Shown here in pieces: positions 32,521-40,342 of a stretch of DNA of 64,000 bases. A program made the position numbers and the translations under genes. This DNA comes from Variovorax paradoxus (GTDB lineage: Bacteria > Pseudomonadota > Gammaproteobacteria > Burkholderiales > Burkholderiaceae_C): positions 1,426,001 to 1,490,000 of the forward strand of contig NZ_LR743508.1 in NCBI RefSeq assembly GCF_902712855.1, in the 5' to 3' direction. The notes beneath the pieces were generated by a model. It was not told the origin of the DNA. It did no database searches and saw nothing but the letters and a program-made list of their open reading frames with translations. Within the stretch, counting starts at the first letter, position 1; each line of letters starts with the position of its first letter.

Positions 32521-33984
32521 ATGACATCCCCGACGACATCGAATCCCGACACGTCCGCCCATGAAGCCCTGCGCCTGCTCGGGCCCGCGCCCGCCAACTG
32601 GGTGCCCGCGCACGAAGGCGTGGACCACAACGTGCTGATCGTCGGCAGCGGCCAGAGCGGCAGCGCCTTCGCCTTCGCGCTGCAACGTGCGGGCATCGGC
32701 GGCGTGAGCGTGATCGACGCGGCCGGCGGCGCCGCGCAGGCGGGCGTGTGGCTCACGCGGGCGCGCATGCACAAGCTGCGCACGCTGAAGAACCTGGTCG
32801 GGCCCGAGGGCCCGGTCTCGGCGCTGGGCTTCCAGGCCTGGTACGAGGCCCGACACGGCCAGGAGGCCTACGCCGCGATCGACCGCATCGGCCGCACCGA
32901 CTGGGCCGCGTACCTGGACTGGTTTCGCGGCATCACCGGCACGACGGTGCGCTACGGCACGCGGCTCGTGCGCTTCGAGCCGGTACGGGGCGGCGCGGTG
33001 CCGCATTTCAGGCTGCACCTCGAAGTGAACGGCGAGCCTTGCACGGAGACCGCGCGCAAGCTGGTCTTCGCGAACGGCGTCGCCGGCAGCGGCGCTCCCT
33101 TCATTCCCGAACTGCTGTCTGCAGCAGTGGACCAGGGGCTGGCAGCCCACACCGGCCATGCGATCGACTTCGCGGCGCTGGCCGGCAAGACCGTGGCCGT
33201 GATCGGCGCGGCGGCATCCGCCTTCGACGCGGCCGCGGTGGCGCTGGAGAGCGGCGCCGCCGCGGTGCACCTGTTCGCGCGTCGCGACCACATCGCGGCC
33301 ACGCCGGTCGTGCGCGTGAGGGGCTACCCGGGCTTCTACGACAACTACCTGTCGCTGCCCGATGCCACGCGCTGGCACCATGCGGCGCGCTACCGCCGCC
33401 TGGGCACCACACCCCCGCCCGACTCGGTGCAGCGCGTGCTCGCGTTCCCGAACTTTCACCTGCACCTGGGCGCGCCATGGCAGCGAGCGCAGGTGCAGGG
33501 CGGGCAGGTGGTGGCCGAGGTGCAGGGCGAGCGGCTGCACTTCGACTTCGTGATCGCCGGCACGGGCTACACGCACGAGCTGTCGCAGCGGCCCGAGCTG
33601 GCCGGCATCGCCGGGCTGGTGCTGCGCTGGCGCGACCGTTACCAGCCCGCGGCGCACGAGCGAGACGACGAACTGGGCGCGGCACCGTACCTGGGCGCGG
33701 GCCTCGAGTACCTCGAGAAGACGCCGGGAACGGCACCATGGCTGCGCGACATCCACACCTACAACCCTGGCGGCTTCGCTACCACCGGGCTGCCGCTGGG
33801 CGACGTGCCCAGCATCCGCGGCTATGTGCCCGCGGTGGTGCGGCGCATCAGCCACGACCTGCTGCACGCCGACCTGGCGCTGCACGAAGCGCGCACCCGG
33901 GCCGACGTGCCGGCGGACTTCGGCGAGGAGTTGTACGCGGGCGCGCTCTGGCAGCCGCAAAGCGCTGCGCTCGGCGCAGCCTGA
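32521..33984 (+). CDS. FAD-dependent NAD(P)-binding monooxygenase
   Basis: A 487-residue class B-like flavoprotein monooxygenase. FAD-binding VGSGQSGSAFAFAL (about residues 40-53) and NAD(P)-binding VIGAAASAFDAAAVAL (about 224-239) Rossmann motifs are present, as is FVIAGTGYTHEL near the end of the second domain. HTYNPGGFATTGLPLGDVPSIRGYVPAVVRRIS closes the protein. Start 32521 (MTSPTTSNP). It is the only plus-strand enzyme in the island, divergent from the receptor operon. It would use NADPH and O2 to oxygenate an organosulfur or ketone intermediate; substrate unknown. An IucD-like N-hydroxylase role is less likely without siderophore genes. Confidence 0.83.
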   Translation: MTSPTTSNPDTSAHEALRLLGPAPANWVPAHEGVDHNVLIVGSGQSGSAFAFALQRAGIGGVSVIDAAGGAAQAGVWLTRARMHKLRTLKNLVGPEGPVSALGFQAWYEARHGQEAYAAIDRIGRTDWAAYLDWFRGITGTTVRYGTRLVRFEPVRGGAVPHFRLHLEVNGEPCTETARKLVFANGVAGSGAPFIPELLSAAVDQGLAAHTGHAIDFAALAGKTVAVIGAAASAFDAAAVALESGAAAVHLFARRDHIAATPVVRVRGYPGFYDNYLSLPDATRWHHAARYRRLGTTPPPDSVQRVLAFPNFHLHLGAPWQRAQVQGGQVVAEVQGERLHFDFVIAGTGYTHELSQRPELAGIAGLVLRWRDRYQPAAHERDDELGAAPYLGAGLEYLEKTPGTAPWLRDIHTYNPGGFATTGLPLGDVPSIRGYVPAVVRRISHDLLHADLALHEARTRADVPADFGEELYAGALWQPQSAALGAA

Positions 33985-34142
33985 GGCTCGTGGAGCGGAC
34001 CGTCTTCGCGTAACGAGAGCGCTCGCGGGCCGGCTGCTCACCATGTGCGCGGCCATGCAGCCGCGCCGGATCGGAACCCATGTTTCCCGAAAGCGACTGC
34101 GCCGCCGTGGCGCGCATCGCCGGTCGTCATCGACAAGCCGGA

Positions 34143-34160
34143 TGCGACCTGATGGTCGCA
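34143..34160. terminator. hairpin after the flavin monooxygenase
   Basis: Perfect 7-bp stem TGCGACC / GGTCGCA with loop TGAT, about 160 bp after the flavin monooxygenase stop and just before the AT-rich promoter of the next gene. No T-run follows. Confidence 0.35.
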
Positions 34161-34179
34161 CTTGGCCTACTTCACATAC

Positions 34180-34208
34180 TTTCCATAATTAGCGTACTTG
34201 GGGATAAT
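34180..34208 (+). promoter_or_regulatory. sigma-70-like promoter of the P-loop ATPase gene
   Basis: TTTCCA (four of six matches to the -35 consensus), a 17-base spacer, then GATAAT (five of six to -10), in a locally AT-rich patch. The ATG follows 45 bp downstream. One of the clearest promoter matches in the window. Confidence 0.5.
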
Positions 34209-34252
34209 TCCTGCCACCGTGTTCAGCCCGGAATCGCACCCGAAGGACAAGC

Positions 34253-35386
34253 ATGAAGCTGCAGGACGAGGAGATCTATCACCGCGATGCTTTGGCGCGC
34301 ACCTATGTCGATCTTCTTCAGACCTCGTACGCGTCGTCCGGCGTGTTTCTCGCCGCCCCCCGCCGCACGGGAAAGACGACCTTCATCAAGGAAGACCTGA
34401 ACCCGTTGCTGGCCACCGAAGGCGCCCTGGTGATCTATGTCGATCTCTGGGAAGACAAGGCGGTCGACCCGGCCAAGGTGGTCATCGAAGGCATCCGCAA
34501 GGCGATTCTCGGCCTGGAGGGCATGGTCCTCAAGGGGGCGAAGGCTTCCGGGCTCACCAGATTCAAGGTCGTCGGCTTCGAGATGGACCTTGCAGCGATC
34601 GGCACGCCCGACGGCATGACGATCTCGGCCGCGCTGCAGGTGCTCAGCAAGATGGCCCGCAAGCCGATCTTCCTGGTGATCGACGAAGCCCAGCATGCGC
34701 AGACGACGGAGGCAGGTCGGGCCATGCTGTTCGCGCTCAAGGCGGCACGCGACGCATTGATGCTCGACCGGTCGCTGTTCGGCTTCCGGCTCCTGGCCAC
34801 GGGCTCCAACTCGGACAAGCTCACGGCCCTCATCAACTCCAAGGACCAGGCGTTCTACAAGGCCCCGCTGGAACAGCTCGAGCCGCTGGGCGACGACTAC
34901 CTGGCGTGGTTGCGAAAGACGAGGGGCAGGCAGCCGATGCCGGCGAAAGGCGTATTGAAGCAGGGCTTCGAGCGCATGGGCCATCGGCCCGAGCCGCTCA
35001 AGGGCGTGCTGAAGGACCTGCTCAAGCGCAGCCCGGGCGCCGCCCAGGCGGACATCGACGCCCAGTTCCTGAGCCTGGTGGAGGCCTCGCTGGAGGCCGA
35101 CCGCGACCTGTTCCTGCGAAGCATCGAGGGCCGCGACCCCCTGGATGCGGCCGTGCTGTTCCGCATGGCGAAGGTCGACAAGTTCGCGCCTTTCGACGAG
35201 GCTTCGATGGAAAGCTATCGCCGCGCAAGAACGGCGCGCTCGCCGGACGACGACACGCCCATCAGCAAGTCCTCGGTGCAGTCGGCGCTGGAGCGGCTGC
35301 GCAAGGACGGGTTGGTCTGGAACCATGGCCGCGGCGCCTGGGTCATCGAGGACAGCCAGCATGCCGCCTGGCTGCGTTCGAGCTGA
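34253..35386 (+). CDS. P-loop ATPase with C-terminal winged helix
   Basis: A 377-residue AAA-type ATPase resembling the archaeal-ATPase/STAND-like group. Walker A is APRRTGKT (residues 35-42, Ala instead of the usual first Gly); Walker B is PIFLVIDEAQHA with Asp144-Glu145; FRLLATGSNSDKL is a sensor-1-like strand. The C-terminal ISKSSVQSALERLRKDGLVW (about 340-360) looks like a winged-helix recognition segment. No membrane span or signal peptide. It is alone on its transcript, with its own promoter and AT-rich upstream DNA unlike its surroundings, and could have arrived by transfer. Function unknown; comparable ATPases act in defence, DNA transactions or regulation, none of which is shown here. 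Confidence 0.75.
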   Translation: MKLQDEEIYHRDALARTYVDLLQTSYASSGVFLAAPRRTGKTTFIKEDLNPLLATEGALVIYVDLWEDKAVDPAKVVIEGIRKAILGLEGMVLKGAKASGLTRFKVVGFEMDLAAIGTPDGMTISAALQVLSKMARKPIFLVIDEAQHAQTTEAGRAMLFALKAARDALMLDRSLFGFRLLATGSNSDKLTALINSKDQAFYKAPLEQLEPLGDDYLAWLRKTRGRQPMPAKGVLKQGFERMGHRPEPLKGVLKDLLKRSPGAAQADIDAQFLSLVEASLEADRDLFLRSIEGRDPLDAAVLFRMAKVDKFAPFDEASMESYRRARTARSPDDDTPISKSSVQSALERLRKDGLVWNHGRGAWVIEDSQHAAWLRSS

Positions 35387-35781
35387 GCAAGTGAGCGGGC
35401 GTCCATCCGGCGTGGGTGGACGCGATGGTCGGCCTGAACTTCCAGGCCCGGCGATCGCAAGGGGCTGACCTCGAGGCGGGCCTAAGGCGTCGAAGCCGGC
35501 ATCGTGCGCCGCATGCGCAGCCGGCGCTCGGATGGCGTCGCCATTTCGTTCCGTCTTCTCTCCCCGATACGCGTGCCGCGCTGCGGCGTGGACGCCTTTC
35601 CATGTCGATCCGGCTGGCTCGGCGCGTCGTGAAACCGCCCTGCTGTGGCAGGCGCGGCCACTGGCCATATCTCGTTCAGGATCAGGGAATACTCTGAGAA
35701 ATGGAAGCTAAAACCATTTTGGAAGTGACTTCCAAAATGAAAACTACTTGCTTAGAATTCCGGCGAATACTGGAACTCCAC
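35387..35781. other. gap before the IclR gene
   Basis: 395 bp with no credible gene. The first 300 bases are GC-rich and featureless to me; the last 80 are AT-rich and hold the palindromic operator described separately. An in-frame ATG at 35701 would run through that operator and is not used. Confidence 0.5.
35715..35739. promoter_or_regulatory. perfect palindromic IclR-type operator
   Basis: Inverted repeat with 12-bp arms, CATTTTGGAAGT and ACTTCCAAAATG, around a single G. The centre TGGAAGTGACTTCCA fits the known IclR consensus TGGAAATNATTTCCA at 13 of 14 defined... except for the G/C pair flanking the centre, so two positions differ. It lies 43 bp before the IclR-gene start, as expected for autoregulation. 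Confidence 0.7.
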
Positions 35782-36591
35782 ATGAGCAACATCGTCGACC
35801 GCTGCCTGAAGATCCTTGACGAGCTTTCGTACCACCCGAACGGCAGGACGCTGTCCGAACTGGCCGAGAAGGCCGACATTCCGCTCAGTGCCACGCACCG
35901 CCTGCTGAACGACCTCATCGCTGCAGGCTACGTGCGCAAGGACGAGCGGCACGGCGAGTTCACGCTCACGATGCAGGTCGTTTCCCTGGCGCTGCGCCAC
36001 CTCAGCGCCGGCGGCATCGTGGACGTTGCCCAGCCGATCCTGGAGCGTCTGGCCGGCAAGAGCATGGAGCTCGTGCGGCTCGCCGTCGTCGACCAAGACA
36101 ACCTGGTGTACGTCGCCAAGGCGCAGGGCGCGACGCACGGCCTGCGCTACGACCCCGAAATGGGCCAGCCGGTCACGCTGTCCTGCAGCGCGGCAGGGCT
36201 CGTCTGGCTCGCCACCAAGTCCGAGGACGAAGCGATGCGCCTCGTGTCCATCCAGGGCATGGGCGATCCGAAGAACTACGGCCCCGGCGCGCCGACCACG
36301 CTCAAGGCGCTGATGGCGCAGGTGAAGGCCGTGAAGGGCCGCGGCTACGCAACCACGGTCAACGTCTTCCTCCCGGGCATGAGCTCGATGGCTGCGCCGG
36401 TGTTCAACGCCAGGAAGGAAGTCATCGCGGTGCTGATCATCGCGGGCCCGATGAACCGCCTGACGCAGGAACGCATGGATTCGCTCAGCGACGCGCTGAT
36501 CGACACGGCCAGCGAACTGGGCACGGCGAGCGCTGTCTCCGCGGTGTTCCAGCGCCGCCCCAACCAGCCGGTGCCCGCGCGCAAGTCCTGA
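35782..36591 (+). CDS. IclR-family transcriptional regulator
   Basis: A 269-residue regulator: N-terminal winged helix (residues 1-65, RTLSELAEKADIPLSATHRLLNDLI) and a C-terminal GAF-like effector domain (about 80-250, LVRLAVVDQDNLVYVAKAQG, GQPVTLSCSAAGLVWLA, GYATTVNVFLPGMSSMAAPVFN). I choose the ATG at 35782 (MSNIVDRCL): the ATG at 35701 would place the palindromic operator inside the gene. It lies 99 bp upstream of a TRAP transporter on the same strand and most likely represses or activates that transporter in response to its substrate or a breakdown product. Confidence 0.9.
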   Translation: MSNIVDRCLKILDELSYHPNGRTLSELAEKADIPLSATHRLLNDLIAAGYVRKDERHGEFTLTMQVVSLALRHLSAGGIVDVAQPILERLAGKSMELVRLAVVDQDNLVYVAKAQGATHGLRYDPEMGQPVTLSCSAAGLVWLATKSEDEAMRLVSIQGMGDPKNYGPGAPTTLKALMAQVKAVKGRGYATTVNVFLPGMSSMAAPVFNARKEVIAVLIIAGPMNRLTQERMDSLSDALIDTASELGTASAVSAVFQRRPNQPVPARKS

Positions 36592-36690
36592 GCCGCGGCC
36601 GCCCGGCCCGCAGCGGCCGGGCGCGCTGCGCCGTTCCCCGTTTCTCGTTTCCCTGTCGTTTCTCCATATCCACTCCAACAGAGACATTCC

Positions 36691-37713
36691 ATGCCGTCCT
36701 CCTCCATCAGCCGCCGCGCCGTTCTCGGAACGCTTGCCGCAGCACCGTTCGTCAGCGGGCCCTTCGTCAGCCGCGCGCGCGCCGCCGAGTTCGTCTTCAA
36801 GGTCGCGCACCCCCTCGCGGCCAACCATCCGACCAACGTGCGGCTGCAGCAGGCGGCCGATCGCATCGCCAAGGACAGCGACGGCCGCGTCGAGCTGCGC
36901 CTGTTCCCCAACAACCAGCTCGGGGGCGAGGTCGACCTGCTCAACCAGGTCCGCTCCGGTGCCGTCGAGATGTTCGTGGTCGGCGGGCTGATCGCGTCCA
37001 GCGTGGTGCCGATGGCTGCGCTGGATGGCGTGGGCTTCGCGTTCAAGGACTCCGCCGCCGTGATGAAGGGGATGGACGGTGCACTGGGCACGCACATCCG
37101 CAATGCGCTGAAGCAGGCGAACCTGTATGCACCGGCCACGGTGTGGGACTACGGCTTCCGGCAGATCACGTCCTCGGCGCGCGTGGTCAAGTCGGTCAAC
37201 GACATCGCCGGCATGAAGATCCGTGTGCCTGGCGCGGCGGCTTACGTCGATCTTTTCAAGGCCCTGGGCGCGGCACCCACGAGCATCCAGTTCAACGAGG
37301 TCTATCCCGCCCTGCAGACCAAGATCGTCGACGGCCAGGAGAATCCGCTCGGCGTGATCGTCACCTCGAAGTTCTTCGAGGTTCAGAAGCACTGCGCGCT
37401 CAGCAACCACATCTGGCAGGGCAACTGGGTGCTGATCAACGGCCGCATCTGGCGCGGTCTTCCTGCCAACCTGCAGGAGATCGTCGAGAAGCGGCTGAAC
37501 GAAGCGGGCCTCGCGCAGCGCCAGGACCTGGCCGGCCAGGAGCAGTCGTACAAGGACGCCATGGCCAAGGGCGGCGTGATCTTCAACGACATCGATGCGG
37601 ACTCGTTCCGCAAGAAGCTGACCGCCGCAGGCTACTACGGCGACGCACGCAAGAAGTTCGGCGATGCCGCCTGGAAGGTGCTCGAGCAGGCCGCCGGCGG
37701 AGAGCTTGCATGA
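36691..37713 (+). CDS. TRAP transporter solute-binding protein (DctP family)
   Basis: A 340-residue periplasmic receptor. SRRAVLG with a following hydrophobic stretch ending SRARAAEF is a likely twin-arginine signal peptide. Family features are VFKVAHPLAANHPTNVRLQQAADRI, ELRLFPNNQLGGEVDLLNQVRSGAVEM, KIRVPGAAAYVDLFKALGAAPT with the conserved carboxylate-binding Arg, and QTKIVDGQENPLGVI. Its stop overlaps the membrane-subunit start (ATGA). The ligand is probably a carboxylate; nothing in sequence picks one. Confidence 0.92.
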   Translation: MPSSSISRRAVLGTLAAAPFVSGPFVSRARAAEFVFKVAHPLAANHPTNVRLQQAADRIAKDSDGRVELRLFPNNQLGGEVDLLNQVRSGAVEMFVVGGLIASSVVPMAALDGVGFAFKDSAAVMKGMDGALGTHIRNALKQANLYAPATVWDYGFRQITSSARVVKSVNDIAGMKIRVPGAAAYVDLFKALGAAPTSIQFNEVYPALQTKIVDGQENPLGVIVTSKFFEVQKHCALSNHIWQGNWVLINGRIWRGLPANLQEIVEKRLNEAGLAQRQDLAGQEQSYKDAMAKGGVIFNDIDADSFRKKLTAAGYYGDARKKFGDAAWKVLEQAAGGELA

Positions 37714-39599
37714 GCCTGCACTCGGTGTCGCATGCGTCGCCGGGCAGCTCGGGTTCCTCCGGGCCTGCAGGCGTGCGCTGGCTCGAGGCGGCAAGCCTGT
37801 GGCTCGGGCGTGCGGTCGACCTCGTGGCGGCCGTCCTCATCGTCGCCGAGGTGGTGCTGCTTTTCGCGGGCGTCATCGCACGCTACGCACTGCACAGCCC
37901 GATCGTCTGGTCGGACGAGCTCGCGGGCAGCATGTTCCTCTGGCTCGGCATGCTCGGTGCGGTGATCGCGCTGCGCAAAGGCGAGCACCTCGCCTTCACG
38001 GCGCTCTCGCGCAACGCGACGCCGCGAACGCAGACCTTCCTGCGCGCAGCGGTCATGGCGGTGCTGTTCGCCACGCTGTGCCTCATGCTGCGTCCGTCCA
38101 TCGACTACGTCGAGGACGAGGCGTTCGCGGTGCTCCCCAACCTCGGTGTGCCCTCGAGCTGGCGCGTATTCGGGATCGAGCTGGGCATCGTCCTCATGAT
38201 GGTGACGCTGGCGCTGCAGGCGGTCCGCTCGAGGCTGCTGGTGCCCACGCTGGCCGCCGCGCTCGGGCTGGCCGTGCTGGGCCTCGCGCTCTGGGGGCTC
38301 GCCCCCTGGTTCATGAAGATGGGCAACCTCAACCTGCTGGTCTTCTTCGTGCTGATCGTCGGCGTGGCCATCTTCATCGGCGTGCCGATCGGTTTCTCCT
38401 TCGGCATCGCCACGTTGAGCTACCTTGCGCTGACCACCTCCACGCCCATGAGCGTGGTCATCAACCGGCTCGACCAGGGCATGTCGCAGCCACTGCTGCT
38501 GGCGATCCCGCTCTTCATCTTCCTGGGCCTGATGATCGAGGTCACCGGGTTCGCGCGGACGATCATCGCTTTCCTCGCGGCATTGCTCGGCTTCGTGCGC
38601 GGCGGGCTGTACTACGTGCTTGTGGTGGCGATGCTGCTGGTGTCGGGCATCTCGGGCTCCAAGGTGGCCGACATGGCGGCGGTTGCGCCCGGCCTCTTTC
38701 CCGAGATGCGCCGCCGGGGCGCAAAGGACGGCGATCTCGTCGCGCTGCTGGCCGGATCGGCGGCCATGGCGGACACCATTCCGCCCAGCATCGTCCTGAT
38801 CACGCTCGGCTCGGTCACCGGCATCTCGATCGCCAGCCTGTTCGCCGCGGGCCTGCTTCCGGCGCTGCTGCTGGCGGGCTTCCTGGCCGCGCTGATCTTC
38901 GTGCGCACCCGCGCCGAGCCGCCGCCGGCGGATGCGCGTCCCGACTGGTCGCTGATCCGCAAGTCGTTCCTGGCCGCGCTGCCGGCGATCGCGCTGCCCT
39001 TCGTCATCCGCTGGGCGGTGGTGGAGGGGGTGGCCACGGCCACCGAGGTCTCGACCATCGGCATCGTGTACGCCCTCGTCGTCAGCGTGCTGATCTACCG
39101 GCCGGTGCAGTGGTCGCGCTTCTATCCGATCCTGGTGGAGACGGCGGCGCTCTCCGGCGCGATCCTGTTCGTCATCGGTACGGCCACCGGCATGGCGTGG
39201 TCGCTCACGCAATCGGGTTTCTCCGGCGACCTGGCGCGTGCGATGACATCGATCTCGGGCGGGCCCTACGGCTTTCTCGCGATCACCATCGTCGTGTTCC
39301 TGCTGCTGGGCAACATCCTCGAGGGCATTCCGGCGATCCTGCTGTTCGCGCCGCTCCTGCTGCCGGTGTCGCACGCCTTCGGCATCAACGACGTCCACTA
39401 CTCGATGGTCGTGGTGGTGGCGATGAGCATCGGCCTGTTCGCCCCGCCTTTCGGCATCGGGTTCTATGCGGCCTGCGCCATCGGCAAGGTCGCGCCGGAC
39501 GCGGTCATCGGGCACATGTGGCGCTACCTGGCGGTGCTTGTTGCAGGCCTCCTCGTGATCGCCGCGGTGCCCGCGATCTCCACCATCTTCATTCACTGA
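37710..39599 (+). CDS. TRAP transporter fused small and large membrane subunits (DctQM)
   Basis: A 629-residue inner-membrane protein. The first ~190 residues match the DctQ small subunit (RYALHSPIVWSDELAGSMFLWLGMLGAV is the QM-class hallmark). A linking span follows, then the DctM large subunit from about residue 205 (LLVFFVLIVGVAIFIGVPIGFSFGIA, LLAIPLFIFLGLMIEVTGFARTI, SGSKVADMAAVAPGLFPEM, IPPSIVLITLGSVTGISIASLF). Natural fusions of this kind are well known. It drives sodium-coupled uptake of the ligand delivered by the DctP protein. Followed 7 bp later by a small soluble protein in the same operon. Confidence 0.92.
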   Translation: MSLHSVSHASPGSSGSSGPAGVRWLEAASLWLGRAVDLVAAVLIVAEVVLLFAGVIARYALHSPIVWSDELAGSMFLWLGMLGAVIALRKGEHLAFTALSRNATPRTQTFLRAAVMAVLFATLCLMLRPSIDYVEDEAFAVLPNLGVPSSWRVFGIELGIVLMMVTLALQAVRSRLLVPTLAAALGLAVLGLALWGLAPWFMKMGNLNLLVFFVLIVGVAIFIGVPIGFSFGIATLSYLALTTSTPMSVVINRLDQGMSQPLLLAIPLFIFLGLMIEVTGFARTIIAFLAALLGFVRGGLYYVLVVAMLLVSGISGSKVADMAAVAPGLFPEMRRRGAKDGDLVALLAGSAAMADTIPPSIVLITLGSVTGISIASLFAAGLLPALLLAGFLAALIFVRTRAEPPPADARPDWSLIRKSFLAALPAIALPFVIRWAVVEGVATATEVSTIGIVYALVVSVLIYRPVQWSRFYPILVETAALSGAILFVIGTATGMAWSLTQSGFSGDLARAMTSISGGPYGFLAITIVVFLLLGNILEGIPAILLFAPLLLPVSHAFGINDVHYSMVVVVAMSIGLFAPPFGIGFYAACAIGKVAPDAVIGHMWRYLAVLVAGLLVIAAVPAISTIFIH

Positions 39600-39606
39600 T
39601 TCCGAT

Positions 39607-40290
39607 ATGTCTCTGTCAGGTAAGGCGGCACTCGCCATGTGGTGGGACATGGCCGCGGATGTGCGCGGCGATTTCCAGGATTGGCATGCCCACGAACACT
39701 TTCCGGAGCGGCTGGGCATTCCGGGCTTCCGTCGTGCGTCGCGGTGGTCGAGCGCCGATGGCGGCGAGGGCGTCTTCGTCCTCTACGAACTGGAGGATTT
39801 CGAGGTGCTGTCCTCGCCGGCGTATGCGAGCCGGCTGAACGCGCCGACCTCCTGGTCCACGCGGCTGATGCCACACCACCGCAACATGGTGCGCAGCCAG
39901 TGCCGCGTTCTCGAGAGCGCAGGCGGCGTGACTGGGCAGGCCGTGCTCGCCGTTCGCCTGTCGCCGTCGCCAGGGCAGGCAGACCGTCTGCGCGATGCGG
40001 TGCGCGAGCTCGCCGGGCCATTGCGCGAGCGCCCCGGCCTCGTCGGGCTGCATCTGCTGCGGCACGAACCGCCGCCCATCCCGCCGACCCGGGAACAGGC
40101 GATCCGCGGAAACGCCGACCGTTTCGCCGACCATGTGCTGCTGGCCTGCGGCTACGACCCGCGGGCGGTCGCGGCGTTGATGGATGGCGAGCTGTCCGCG
40201 CCTGCGCTGCATGCCGCGGGTGCTGCCGCGGAAATGGAACACCAGCTGTACCAGCTGGCCTATTCGGCCACGCCCGCGGACATGCGGTGA
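39607..40290 (+). CDS. dimeric alpha/beta-barrel-like protein of the TRAP operon
   Basis: A 227-residue soluble protein, start 7 bp after the TRAP gene. Two similar halves are visible: WWDMAADVRGDFQDWHAHEHFPERLGIPGF with FVLYELEDFEVLSSPAY in the first (residues 12-73), and LAVRLSPSPGQADRLRDAVREL with LVGLHLLRHEP in the second. The Trp-His-x-His-Glu-His cluster, followed by PERLGIPGFRRA, resembles stand-alone ferredoxin-like (dimeric alpha/beta barrel) enzymes that act on small acids. Role is unknown but co-transcription suggests it works on the imported compound. Confidence 0.72.
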   Translation: MSLSGKAALAMWWDMAADVRGDFQDWHAHEHFPERLGIPGFRRASRWSSADGGEGVFVLYELEDFEVLSSPAYASRLNAPTSWSTRLMPHHRNMVRSQCRVLESAGGVTGQAVLAVRLSPSPGQADRLRDAVRELAGPLRERPGLVGLHLLRHEPPPIPPTREQAIRGNADRFADHVLLACGYDPRAVAALMDGELSAPALHAAGAAAEMEHQLYQLAYSATPADMR

Positions 40291-40342
40291 CGATCGCCCG
40301 GCGCCGGCGCGCGGGCACGACGGCGGGGCGCTGTCGCCGGGA

